DNA from: JACRFW01 sp964531745
GTDB lineage: Bacteria; Patescibacteriota; Patescibacteriia; Magasanikbacterales; GWA2-37-8
Direction: 5' to 3'
Assembly (NCBI GenBank): GCA_964531745.1
Contig: CAZHFX010000036.1
Location: 1 to 5,069, forward strand
DNA: 5,069 nt
Part shown: positions 1 through 4,830 of the stretch, in pieces
Numbering within the stretch: the first letter of the stretch is position 1
Layout of the letters: each line of letters opens with the position of its first letter
Notes under the pieces: model-generated
What the model was told of the DNA's origin: nothing
Seen by the model: only the letters and a program-made list of their open reading frames with translations
Database searches by the model: none
Translations under genes and position numbers: made by a program

Positions 1-272
1 GCGCGGGTGCCTGCCCGGTTGGCCGTCATGTCCATGCCTACGCCGGAGCCGCATACGAGAATGCCGACATCGGCATTCCCCCCCCGGATGAGCTCGCAGA
101 CCTCAAGGGCCGGGGCCGTGTAGTCCACTTCTTCAAGGGTGGTCGTGGCGCCATAGCTCACGGCGATTTCGAGCATCCCGTGCCTCTCGAGTTCCTTGAA
201 GACCGCTTCGCGCAGAGCGGCGCCACGGTGGTCACAACCAAACGCCACTCTCCTTTGCCTCGGGTTGGGCAT
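1..272 (-). CDS. rpiB: RpiB/LacA/LacB-family sugar-phosphate isomerase, 5' part only
   Basis: The N-terminal 90 residues of an aldose-ketose isomerase of the ribose-5-phosphate isomerase B family, which is usually about 150 residues. The rest lies beyond base 1. The family interconverts ribose 5-phosphate and ribulose 5-phosphate in the cytosolic pentose phosphate pathway; LacAB relatives act on galactose 6-phosphate. Visible hallmarks are the early CDH motif (C13-D14-H15), the VDYTAPA segment (residues 49-55) and the CGSGVGM loop (74-80), whose C74 matches the family's catalytic cysteine. The later catalytic His and Arg are not in the window, so the exact substrate class cannot be settled. 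The ATG at 272-270 is supported by an AAGGAG site (284-279) six bases upstream. An eight-G run (bases 88-95 on the plus strand read as C) lies in frame. By hand count G+C is about 65%, and the protein has one Lys against nine Arg, unlike the Lys-rich neighbours. It is transcribed divergently from gatC. Confidence 0.85.
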   Translation of the reverse strand, partial: MPNPRQRRVAFGCDHRGAALREAVFKELERHGMLEIAVSYGATTTLEEVDYTAPALEVCELIRGGNADVGILVCGSGVGMDMTANRAGTR

Positions 273-347
273 GCTTTTCTCCTTCTGGCCGGTGTTTCTA
301 GTGTGGGTTCGCTCGGCTCTCATGAGCCGCGCGTAATGTGCGGCCGT

Positions 348-377
348 ATCTTAACGCCAAAAGATAGCAAAAGTCAA
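348..377 (-). promoter_or_regulatory. Possible promoter for the leftward isomerase gene
   Basis: Reading the minus strand, TTGACT (377-372) is followed 18 bases later by TAAGAT (353-348). This gives a -35 with 5 of 6 consensus bases and a -10 with 4 of 6. Transcription would begin near base 341 and leave a leader of about 70 bases. That leader contains a short perfect stem CGGCTC/GAGCCG with a TCAT loop (314-329), which could be structural or nothing. Alternative nearby pairings exist, so this is a modest call. Confidence 0.4.
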
Positions 378-392
378 GGTCAACTTTGTTTA

Positions 393-421
393 TTGCCATT
401 TAGAGTTTTTTTCGGTATACT
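393..421 (+). promoter_or_regulatory. Sigma70-type promoter for the gatC-gatA cluster
   Basis: TTGCCA (393-398) and TATACT (416-421) are separated by exactly 17 bases. Each hexamer matches 5 of 6 consensus positions, and the sequence around them is AT-rich. It is the only good promoter seen upstream of the rightward genes. The predicted start point, about seven bases after the -10, falls at 428-429, on an in-frame ATG and inside the palindrome AACATGTT (425-432). Confidence 0.6.
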
Positions 422-454
422 TAGAACATGTTAAGCTGTGTTGGTTTTATTATT

Positions 455-745
455 ATGTCCATCACCATTCCCGAAGTCAAAAAAATTGCCGAGCTCGCGC
501 GCCTTGAGCTGACACCCGCCGAAGAAAGCCGCCACGCCGAAACCATCTCGGCTGTTTTGGACTATATGAAAATTTTGAACGAAGTGGATACCACGGGCGT
601 GGAGCCGACGTTTCAGGTAACCGGCCTTACGAACGTATTCCGCGAAGATACGGTTGAGGCTTGCGCCACCGTCAAAGAGCTTGTCGCCCAAATGCCGCAA
701 GTGGAAAACGATGAGCTCGTTGTGCCGGAGGTATTTGAAGAATGA
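455..745 (+). CDS. gatC: Asp-tRNA(Asn)/Glu-tRNA(Gln) amidotransferase subunit C
   Basis: The small subunit of the GatCAB complex, which converts misacylated Glu-tRNA(Gln) and Asp-tRNA(Asn) into Gln-tRNA(Gln) and Asn-tRNA(Asn). GatC has no catalytic site; it wraps around GatA and stabilises the complex. The 96-residue product has the usual family length. It shows the N-terminal helix motif EVKKIAELARLELT, then YMKILNEVDTTGVEPT and the NVFREDTVE segment, and ends in VVPEVFEE as GatC proteins commonly do. The ATG at 455 is chosen because family members begin just before this helix. An in-frame ATG at 428 would add nine mostly hydrophobic residues and sits at the predicted transcription start. 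Neither start has a visible Shine-Dalgarno site. The UGA stop is ten bases before gatA. No gatB is in the window, so it must lie elsewhere. Confidence 0.95.
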   Translation: MSITIPEVKKIAELARLELTPAEESRHAETISAVLDYMKILNEVDTTGVEPTFQVTGLTNVFREDTVEACATVKELVAQMPQVENDELVVPEVFEE

Positions 746-755
746 ATCAAGAATT

Positions 756-2192
756 ATGAATATGAAATTGAACGAATTTACGATTGCGCAGGCCGCCGAT
801 GGCCTCAAGAAGAAAAAGTTTACTTCGGTGGAATTAACGCGGGCTTGTTTGGACCGTATTAAAAAGCGCAATCAAGAAATTAACGCCTTCATCACCGTTT
901 GCGAGGAGTCGGCGCTCGCCGAAGCCAAAGAGGCGGATAAAATGCTGGCTAAAGGGAAAGGGCGAGCTCTCACTGGTATTCCGTTTTCCGTTAAAGACGC
1001 CATTTGTACGAAAGGTATTCGTTCCACTGGCGCGGCGAAAATCCTTGATAATTACACTCCGCCATTTGACGCCACCGTTATCCGGAAAATTCGCGAACAG
1101 GGCGGCGTCTTGATCGGAAAAAATAACTGTGATGCTTTTGGACATGGCGCCAGCAACGAGAACAGCATGTATGGGTCGGTGAAGAACCCGCGCGACACCA
1201 GTAAGGTTTCGGGTGGTTCATCCGGCGGTTCGGCGGCCGCGGTGGCCGATAATCAATGTATTTTCGCGATCGCCGAGGATACTGGCGGCTCCATTCGCCA
1301 GCCCGCCAGTTTCTGCGGCGTGGTGGGGCTCCGGCCCAGCTATGGCCGCAATTCCCGCTACGGCATTATGCCTATGGCCTCATCGCTGGATACCGTCGGG
1401 CCGATCACCAAAACGGTTAATGATTTGGCGGTGGTCATGGAAACTATCGCCGGCCGCGATGTTCGCGACGCCACCACCGTGCCTGATTTAGTTCCCGTTT
1501 ATACCGAGGCGTTGGAAAAAAAATTGTTGGGCGTTCGGGTCGGTATTCCGAGGGAATATTTTGAAGTGCCGGGCATAAACCCGGAAGTAAAAGCGGCGAC
1601 TGAAAAACAAATAGAAAATTTAAAAAATTTAGGCGCGAAAATAGTAAACGTCAGTTTGCCGCACACGAAGTACGCCATCGCCGTTTACTATATCATCGTG
1701 CCGAGCGAAGTCAGCTCTAATTTTGGCCGGTTGGACGGCGTGCGCTATGGCGCTCGCAATAAAGGAAAAGATTTGTTTGAGCTCTATGCCAAATCGCGCG
1801 CGGTCGGGTTTCCCGAAGAAGTAAAACGCCGGATTCTTATCGGCACCTACGCGCTTTCCGCCGGCTACTACGACGCTTATTACAAAAAAGCTCAACAGGT
1901 GCGTACTCTCATTAGAAAAGATTTTGACGAGGTATTTAAAATCGTTGACGCGCTGATCACTCCCACTTCTCCTTTTCCGGCGTTTGGGATCGGCGAAAAG
2001 GCCAATGATCCGATTGCCATGTATTTGGCCGATGTGTTGGTGGCTCCGGCCGGGGTAGCCGGCGTGCCCGCTCTCTCGGTGCCGGCCGGCGCGACTAAAG
2101 CCGGCCTGCCCATTGGCGTGCAAATCATCGGTCCGCGCCTTAAAGAAGAAGTTGTGCTGAATGTTGGTCGCCAGCTTGAAAATGTAAAATAA
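756..2192 (+). CDS. gatA: Asp-tRNA(Asn)/Glu-tRNA(Gln) amidotransferase subunit A
   Basis: The glutaminase subunit of GatCAB: an amidase-signature enzyme that frees ammonia from glutamine and channels it to GatB for tRNA-bound Glu or Asp amidation. The 478-residue length fits the family. The Ser-cisSer-Lys triad is complete: K80 in PFSVKDA, S155 in the SGGSSGGSAAAV signature, and S179 in DTGGSIRQPAS. The downstream GVVGLRPSYGRNSRYG and C-terminal AGVPALSVPAG and GLPIGVQIIG segments are typical. Start at 756 is preferred because it places the triad close to its position in characterised GatA proteins. ATG 762 is an equally possible start two codons in; neither has a clear Shine-Dalgarno site. 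A longer frame back to a TTG at 654 lies over gatC and is not credible. It follows gatC by ten bases, so the two are surely co-transcribed. Confidence 0.96.
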   Translation: MNMKLNEFTIAQAADGLKKKKFTSVELTRACLDRIKKRNQEINAFITVCEESALAEAKEADKMLAKGKGRALTGIPFSVKDAICTKGIRSTGAAKILDNYTPPFDATVIRKIREQGGVLIGKNNCDAFGHGASNENSMYGSVKNPRDTSKVSGGSSGGSAAAVADNQCIFAIAEDTGGSIRQPASFCGVVGLRPSYGRNSRYGIMPMASSLDTVGPITKTVNDLAVVMETIAGRDVRDATTVPDLVPVYTEALEKKLLGVRVGIPREYFEVPGINPEVKAATEKQIENLKNLGAKIVNVSLPHTKYAIAVYYIIVPSEVSSNFGRLDGVRYGARNKGKDLFELYAKSRAVGFPEEVKRRILIGTYALSAGYYDAYYKKAQQVRTLIRKDFDEVFKIVDALITPTSPFPAFGIGEKANDPIAMYLADVLVAPAGVAGVPALSVPAGATKAGLPIGVQIIGPRLKEEVVLNVGRQLENVK

Positions 2193-2197
2193 TTTTT

Positions 2198-2225
2198 AGC
2201 ATTTGACATTTAGCATTTAGTATTT
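2198..2225 (+). repeat. Four-copy 7-base tandem repeat
   Basis: The gap between gatA and the next gene is tiled by four consecutive heptamers: AGCATTT, GACATTT, AGCATTT and AGTATTT. The first and third are identical and the others differ by one or two bases. The junctions create a perfect TTGACA (2203-2208), but no -10 sits at a workable distance. Function is unknown; replication slippage is a sufficient explanation. Confidence 0.7.
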
Positions 2226-2231
2226 CACACC

Positions 2232-2236
2232 AGGAG
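2232..2236 (+). promoter_or_regulatory. Unusually close ribosome binding site
   Basis: AGGAG ends one base before the ATG at 2238, much closer than the usual five to nine bases. No in-frame ATG exists at a better distance. The next alternative start, GTG at 2295, lacks any such site. The ATG is kept, but initiation may be weak or may not depend on this site. Confidence 0.4.
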
Positions 2237-2237
2237 T

Positions 2238-3611
2238 ATGTCCAAAAAATCCACCCGCAAATCTGCCCTTCCGGCCGCTCCCGCCGCCGCGGTTGTGGCC
2301 GGTCAAACTTTAACGGACGCGCATTTTCAAACCGCCGGCGCCGCGGTGAACTATCGCGACAGCTGGCGCATTTTTCGGATCGTAACCGAAATTGTTGAAG
2401 GGTACCAGTTTTTGAGCGACCTTAAAAAAGAAGTTGTCATTCTCGGTTCGGCGCGCATTCCGCCCAACGACAAATATTACAAAATTGCTGTAGAACTCGG
2501 GCGGTTGCTGGGCAAACACGGTTTCGCCACCATCACCGGCGGCGGCCCGGGCATTATGGAGGCCGCCAACAAAGGCGCGTTTGAAGTCGGCGGCGAGTCG
2601 GTCGGCCTCAACATCCAGTTGCCGTTTGAACAGCGCATCAACCCCTATGTCAAAAAGGCCACCGCTTTCTACTATTTTTTTACGCGCAAAGTAATGTTGA
2701 CCTCTCCCGGCAACGCCTTTGTCTTTTTCCCCGGCGGTTTTGGCACTCTGGATGAGTTTTTTGAAGTAGTGGACTATATGGAGCTGGGGTTTATGGAGAA
2801 AACTCCGATTGTCTTGGTCGGCCGGGATTATTGGCAGCCGATCGTTGATTTTTTGAAACAGAAATCAATCGCGCTGGCGCATTCTTTATCCGAGAAAGAA
2901 ATTCAAGACTGGCATATCGTGGAAACGGCCGATGAAGCTTTTTCGTTTATAAAAAATACCGAAGACCACTCCGATGTCTGGGGGGTGGAAAACGGCCCGC
3001 TATACTTTGAAGGGGCCGCCGACTGGCGGGTGTTTCGCATTATGGCCGAACTGGTGGAAGGATTTGAATTTTTAACGAAAGTCAAGCACGATGTTACGAT
3101 ACTCGGCACTAAAAGTGTGCTTCCCGGTTCATCGTATTATCAAGCCGCTTATGAGCTGGGGGCGGCGCTGGCCAAAAGCAAGCATATGGTCGTCACCGGC
3201 GGCGGCCCGGGCATTATGGAAGCCGCCAACAAAGGCGCGTTTGACAGCGGGGGAGACAGCGTCGGTATCAATATGCGTTTTAAGGGCCATGAACGGGTAA
3301 ATAATTATGTTACCAAATCAATCGGTTTCTTTTTTCCTTTTGTGCGCAAACTCATTATCACCGCGCCGTCCGAGGCCTTTGTGTTTTTTCCCGGCGGTTT
3401 TGGCACTCTTCATCAACTGTTTGAATTGTTGACTTTGCAGGAAACTAAAAAGACCGAACCGCTCCCTATTATTCTCTACGGCCGGGAGTTTTGGCAACCG
3501 CTCATTGAAATTATCCACAATTTGAACGTGAAGTTTAAAACCATCAGCCAGATTGACGAGTCATTTCTAAAAATTATTGATCGTCCTGACGATATTTTAT
3601 CGCATCTATAG
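2238..3611 (+). CDS. Tandem two-domain LOG-family (TIGR00730-like) nucleotide phosphoribohydrolase-type protein
   Basis: A 457-residue protein made of two LOG/'lysine decarboxylase-like' Rossmann domains, where most relatives carry one. Characterised LOG proteins hydrolyse nucleoside 5'-monophosphates to base plus ribose 5-phosphate; the old decarboxylase name is a misannotation. After an Ala/Pro-rich N-terminus (about 1-37), domain 1 spans about 42-240 and domain 2 about 262-457. They align without gaps at an offset of exactly 220 residues, with about half the positions identical by eye. Both have TGGGPGIMEAANKGAF (100-115 and 320-335), the Arg-Lys pair (R150-K151 and R370-K371) and PGGFGT (165-170 and 385-390). 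Domain 1 completes the PGGxGTxxE motif with E173. Domain 2 has Q393 there, so it may be catalytically dead. LOG proteins are typically dimeric, so the fusion could form a pseudo-dimer within one chain. The physiological substrate is unknown. It lies 45 bases after gatA and 18 before lgt, probably in one operon. Confidence 0.9.
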   Translation: MSKKSTRKSALPAAPAAAVVAGQTLTDAHFQTAGAAVNYRDSWRIFRIVTEIVEGYQFLSDLKKEVVILGSARIPPNDKYYKIAVELGRLLGKHGFATITGGGPGIMEAANKGAFEVGGESVGLNIQLPFEQRINPYVKKATAFYYFFTRKVMLTSPGNAFVFFPGGFGTLDEFFEVVDYMELGFMEKTPIVLVGRDYWQPIVDFLKQKSIALAHSLSEKEIQDWHIVETADEAFSFIKNTEDHSDVWGVENGPLYFEGAADWRVFRIMAELVEGFEFLTKVKHDVTILGTKSVLPGSSYYQAAYELGAALAKSKHMVVTGGGPGIMEAANKGAFDSGGDSVGINMRFKGHERVNNYVTKSIGFFFPFVRKLIITAPSEAFVFFPGGFGTLHQLFELLTLQETKKTEPLPIILYGREFWQPLIEIIHNLNVKFKTISQIDESFLKIIDRPDDILSHL

Positions 3612-3629
3612 CGGGAGTGCCGCGTTATT

Positions 3630-4466
3630 ATGATTCCGTATTTTCAGTATAATGCCATCATTATCGGCCCGATGGCCATTCAAGTGTGGGGTTTGATGGT
3701 GGCGCTAGGCATTGTAGCGGCTGCCGTTCTCGCGCAACGGCTCGCGAAAAAGTACTTTCTTTCTCCGGAAGTAATATTTGACCTCACGCTTTGGGTCCTC
3801 ATTCCGGCATTTATTTTCGCCCGATTGTTCCACATAGTTTTTTATAATTTGGATTATTTCCTTCTCAACCCGTGGGAAGTATTGGCCGTTTGGCAGGGCG
3901 GGGCGTCATCGTTTGGCGGTTTTGCGGGGGCGGTTTTTGGTCTTTGGATTTTTGCTAAACGCCGCCAGTTCGGTTGGAGAGAATTTTTGCCCTATTGCGA
4001 CATCGCGGCCCTCAGTCTCTGGCTCGGCTGGGGCATCGGGCGCGTCGGGTGTTTTCTCATTCACGACCATCCGGGCGCTTTGTCTAATTTTTGGCTGGCG
4101 GTAAACTATTCTGGCGGCCTCGCCAGGTGGAGCCCCCTGGGCGGAGCTCGCCACGATCTAGGGCTTTACGAATCTATTCTCGGGTTCGCGCTCTTTATTA
4201 TTTTTGCCTTTTTGTTCAAGCGGTTGGTGAAAATGCGTTGGGGGTTAGTGGCCATCCTCTCCAGTTTAGGCTATGCTATCGTCCGCTTTTTTTTGGATTT
4301 TTTGCGCGCCACCGACTTGCCCGGCAGTGACATTCGCTACGCGGAGCTCACTCCGGCGCAGTGGGGCATGCTTTTTATCGTGGCCGCGTTGACGGCGAGC
4401 CTGGTTTTTGATAAGCTCAAGCAACAAAAGACAGCAACGCAAGCTGAGCAGGGAAGGATCGCATAG
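3630..4466 (+). CDS. lgt: Prolipoprotein diacylglyceryl transferase-like membrane protein
   Basis: A 278-residue polytopic inner-membrane protein of the Lgt family, which moves diacylglycerol from phosphatidylglycerol onto the lipobox cysteine of prelipoproteins, the first step of lipoprotein maturation. About seven hydrophobic segments are visible (near 17-35, 46-70, 85-108, 122-143, 181-198, 204-223, 244-261). Family landmarks in order are GPMAIQVWGL (13-22), WQGGASSFGG (88-97), the signature region GRVGCFLIHDHPG (137-149), LYE (179-181), Y215, R219 and LTPAQWGMLF (240-249). Aligned by eye to E. coli Lgt, R143, Y235 and R239 are kept as R138, Y215 and R219. H103, N146, E151 and E243 correspond to F95, C141, D146 and D223. 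It is therefore a divergent Lgt, and activity is likely but not certain. GGGAG at 3613-3617 lies 12 bases before the ATG. The last five codons and UAG stop lie within a tRNA-Ser 5' fragment. Confidence 0.9.
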   Translation: MIPYFQYNAIIIGPMAIQVWGLMVALGIVAAAVLAQRLAKKYFLSPEVIFDLTLWVLIPAFIFARLFHIVFYNLDYFLLNPWEVLAVWQGGASSFGGFAGAVFGLWIFAKRRQFGWREFLPYCDIAALSLWLGWGIGRVGCFLIHDHPGALSNFWLAVNYSGGLARWSPLGGARHDLGLYESILGFALFIIFAFLFKRLVKMRWGLVAILSSLGYAIVRFFLDFLRATDLPGSDIRYAELTPAQWGMLFIVAALTASLVFDKLKQQKTATQAEQGRIA

Positions 4467-4516
4467 CCCCGCATAGCGGGGTCCCGTTTGCGGGACTGGT
4501 CTAGTGCGCACGCTTG
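4452..4516 (+). pseudogene. Interrupted duplicate of the tRNA-Ser(GGA) 5' half
   Basis: Bases 4452-4467 match 4831-4846 of the intact tRNA-Ser gene over 16 of 16 positions, and 4496-4516 match 4846-4866 over 21 of 21. Together they reproduce the first 36 bases of the tRNA: acceptor strand, D-arm and the anticodon arm up to anticodon base 34. The pieces are separated by a 29-base hairpin insert in the D-loop. Similarity stops abruptly at 4516, and no 3' half follows, so it cannot make a tRNA. The first 15 bases double as the 3' end of lgt. This is a true second copy, since the bases flanking it on both sides differ from those around the intact gene. Confidence 0.9.
4467..4496 (+). repeat. Twin GC hairpins inserted in the tRNA fragment
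   Basis: Two adjacent perfect stems: CCCCGC-ATA-GCGGGG (4467-4481) and GTCCCG-TTTG-CGGGAC (4481-4496), six base pairs each and sharing one base. Apart from one ambiguous C, the block is exactly what separates the two tRNA-matching pieces, so it looks like a 29-base insertion. The GCATAGC inside the first hairpin repeats the tRNA GCATAGC at the insertion point. There is no T-run, so a classical terminator for lgt is not indicated, although the hairpins could stabilise the lgt mRNA end. Confidence 0.75.
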
Positions 4517-4562
4517 TCCCGCGTAGCGGGATCCCGCAGCCCCGCGAGGGGCGCCCGCGGGA
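4517..4562 (+). repeat. Second GC hairpin block, overlapping the nuclease ribosome binding site
   Basis: It starts exactly where the tRNA similarity ends. The first stem is TCCCGC-GTA-GCGGGA (4517-4531), the same design as the CCCCGC-ATA-GCGGGG stem upstream. Next is a compound hairpin whose outer stem pairs TCCCGC (4532-4537) with GCGGGA (4557-4562), and whose inner stem pairs GCCCC (4539-4543) with GGGGC (4548-4552) across a GCGA (GNRA-type) loop. The two TCCCGC arms are identical, so either could pair with either GCGGGA arm. Confidence 0.75.
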
Positions 4563-4563
4563 G
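4559..4563 (+). promoter_or_regulatory. Ribosome binding site of the GIY-YIG gene, inside a hairpin stem
   Basis: GGGAG lies ten bases before the ATG at 4574 and supports that start over upstream options. Its first four bases form part of the 3' arm of the outer stem 4532-4537/4557-4562. The site would therefore be at least partly hidden when the RNA folds. No promoter was recognised between the hairpins and the gene. Confidence 0.45.
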
Positions 4564-4573
4564 AAAGCTCTTT

Positions 4574-4825
4574 ATGTATCACACTTACATTTTACAAAGC
4601 TTGAAAGATGCGCGGTATTATGTTGGGCAAACTGAAGACATGGAAGCGAGATTGAAACGTCACAATCTCGGCGAAGTACATGCAACCAAATCGCGTTTAC
4701 CTTGGAGGGTGGTTTATACAGAAGACTTCCCGACACGGTCGGAGGCATTTCGACGAGAAATGGAGATTAAGCGCTATAAGAGTGGAATATTATTCAAAAA
4801 GTTACTTGGTCTTTGGAGAGAGTAA
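4574..4825 (+). CDS. Small GIY-YIG nuclease-domain protein
   Basis: An 83-residue protein that is little more than a single GIY-YIG nuclease domain, similar in size and pattern to the UvrC-like YhbQ/UPF0213 group. Motifs in order are TYIL (4-7) and YYVG (15-18) as the two halves of the GIY-YIG core, R26 and H30 in ARLKRHN as the expected catalytic Arg helix, and E62 in RREMEIK as the likely metal-binding Glu. The catalytic set therefore looks complete and the gene looks intact. GIY-YIG enzymes make metal-dependent cuts in DNA; the family includes homing endonucleases, UvrC and restriction enzymes. With no extra DNA-binding domain, specificity here is unknown. The ATG at 4574 is chosen because the domain begins there; the frame upstream reads through the GC hairpins. 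It lies between two copies of the tRNA-Ser 5' half, and its UAA ends five bases before the intact tRNA. This suggests a mobile or homing role, but a housekeeping repair role cannot be excluded. Confidence 0.9.
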   Translation: MYHTYILQSLKDARYYVGQTEDMEARLKRHNLGEVHATKSRLPWRVVYTEDFPTRSEAFRREMEIKRYKSGILFKKLLGLWRE

Positions 4826-4830
4826 AAACT

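Noticed and set aside
654..755. Longer GatA starting at TTG 654
   Set aside because: The extension lies entirely over gatC in another frame and does not match GatA N-termini.
431..1145. Minus-strand frames opposite gatC and gatA
   Set aside because: They are shadows of well-recognised plus-strand genes and show no family motifs.
2203..2231. Promoter built on the perfect TTGACA at 2203-2208
   Set aside because: No -10-like hexamer is found 16-18 bases downstream, and the hexamer arises from the tandem repeat.
4467..4496. Intrinsic terminator for lgt
   Set aside because: The hairpins are strong but no T-run follows, and the sequence continues into tRNA-derived and GC-rich bases.
4467..4562. 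CRISPR-like array
   Set aside because: The palindromes are adjacent or separated by tRNA sequence, are not identical in length or sequence, and there are no spacers or cas genes.
4514..4573. Longer GIY-YIG protein starting at TTG 4514
   Set aside because: The added 20 residues would be a translation of the GC hairpins, and the domain starts directly after ATG 4574, which has a GGGAG site.
4467..4830. Group I intron or integrase island in the tRNA gene
   Set aside because: The spacer between tRNA pieces is too short for a group I intron, and both 5' halves are present, which an intron would not produce. No integrase or 3'-half repeat is seen.
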